Shown here one piece after another: positions 63,382 through 64,000 of a stretch of 64,000 bases of DNA. The notes below the pieces were generated by a model. It saw nothing but the letters and a program-made list of their open reading frames with translations, was not told the origin of the DNA and ran no database searches. Both the position numbers and the translations under genes were made by a program. Position 1 is the stretch's first letter. The number at the start of each line of letters is the position of its first letter. Source of the DNA: Deltaproteobacteria bacterium (GTDB lineage: Bacteria > Myxococcota_A > Bradymonadia > REDH01); the NCBI GenBank assembly GCA_007693585.1, contig REDH01000081.1, positions 29,783 to 93,782 of the forward strand, written 5' to 3'.

Positions 63382-64000
63382 TCACTTGGCCCCCTCCGGC
63401 CAGATGCCCTCCCACGGCGGCACCGGGCCGTGCGCCACGAAGAGGCCATCGTCCAGACGCTCCACCGCCTCGCGCTCCGCCAGCTCCAGCAGGATCTGCA
63501 GGCCCGTCGACACCAGCGCGCTCGTCCGCTGCGCGTTCCGGCCCCGCCCATCCCCCAGCATTCCCTCCACCGCCTCCACCGGATGCGTCGGGCGACCGTC
63601 CCCCAGCGCCGAACGCACCGCCTCGAACTGCTTCAGGAAGATGTTCCGCGCCCGCGCCGCCGACGGCGCCACCAGCGTGCTCGGCATCCCGTGCCCCGGA
63701 ATGATGCGCACCGCACGGACCCCCAGGGCCCGCGCATCCTCCCCCTGCCCCTCCCCCAGTTCCTCCACCCGACGTACCGACCGCAACCACTGCCCAGCCG
63801 AATCCCCGTGCCACGGCGACAGCGGCACCGGCGTCGCCAGCACCACGTCCCCCAGAAACAGCCGCCCCGTCTCCACCTCCAGATAACTCACGTGATACCG
63901 GTCATGCCCATCGGTCTCCAGCACGCGGAACGTCCGCCCCCCCAGCGCGAACACATCCCCCTCCCCGACCTCCCGCACCCGCACTCGCTCCCCCGGATCC
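63382..64000 (-). CDS. MBL-fold metallo-hydrolase (partial, N-terminus beyond right edge)
   Basis: At least 206 residues; the frame is still open at 64000. It is the C-terminal part of a metallo-beta-lactamase-fold hydrolase: the HDRYH segment with FRVLETDGHDRYHVSYL, then LFLGDVVL containing the metal-bridging Asp, then VRIIPGHGMPS as the last His site. The HxHxDH region must lie outside. C-terminal helical tail (about 120 residues) as in glyoxalase II-like or lactonase-like members. Could hydrolyse a thioester of the adjacent pathway. Spacing of 178 bp to the desaturase leaves operon membership open. Confidence 0.82.
   Translation of the reverse strand, partial: DPGERVRVREVGEGDVFALGGRTFRVLETDGHDRYHVSYLEVETGRLFLGDVVLATPVPLSPWHGDSAGQWLRSVRRVEELGEGQGEDARALGVRAVRIIPGHGMPSTLVAPSAARARNIFLKQFEAVRSALGDGRPTHPVEAVEGMLGDGRGRNAQRTSALVSTGLQILLELAEREAVERLDDGLFVAHGPVPPWEGIWPEGAK

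Overview
The window is very GC-rich throughout. It carries many cysteine-rich lipoproteins with MopE-type motifs, a myxobacterial-style Ser/Thr kinase-like protein, outer-membrane proteins and a type I polyketide synthase. This points to a member of the Myxococcota/Bradymonadota (former Deltaproteobacteria), a large-genome Gram-negative. That assignment is inferred from gene families, not from a marker gene. I saw no rRNA, tRNA, CRISPR array or insertion sequence.

Layout, left half. 1-965: a Cys-rich lipoprotein cut by the left edge. 1345-3292: three tandem paralogous lipoproteins. 3457-7782: SRPBCC protein, RND/MMPL-type exporter, ApaH and SlyD. 8015-10811: TPR protein and a membrane-anchored predicted pseudokinase. 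10978-13658: a small lipoprotein and a solute-binding lipoprotein with four N-terminal Cys-rich repeats. 13725-14351: two small unknown genes. 14533-16949: an ABC-2 exporter operon with a Sel1-like partner. 17097-18392: a serine beta-lactamase-fold hydrolase. 18541-23706: a metY-metX-thrA operon for homoserine and sulfur amino acids. 24001-28544: an RRM RNA-binding protein, a lipase-like hydrolase, an ABCB-type exporter and an RsmC-like methyltransferase.

Layout, middle. 28709-32320 is a giant Cys-rich lipoprotein ending in seven repeats of about 117 residues. It is followed by a pseudouridine synthase, an amidase and an outer-membrane protein. Two tandem MopE-like lipoproteins with long Gly-rich tails lie at 36433-42450. 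Then come MsrB and pirin (minus strand), a fused acetate kinase-PduL phosphotransacylase with a tightly linked unknown membrane protein, an outer-membrane protein and a small lipoprotein.

Right end, 48408-63203, all on the minus strand: an apparently single transcription unit. In order of transcription it encodes a membrane desaturase, fatty acyl-AMP ligase (FAAL), CFA-type methyltransferase, acyl carrier protein, a 2160-residue PKS with order KS-AT-ACP-KR-DH ending in a PLP alpha-oxoamine synthase (AOS), a phosphopantetheinyl transferase, and a MacA/MacB-like adaptor-permease-ATPase exporter. A partial MBL-fold hydrolase lies upstream at the right edge. I read this as a complete make-and-export system for an unusual amino-lipid: a fatty acid is activated, loaded and extended by PKS chemistry, then released by decarboxylative condensation with an amino acid. 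If the amino acid is serine, the product would be a sphingoid-like base carrying a double bond. This cluster and the AckA-PduL fusion are the two most interesting items in the window.
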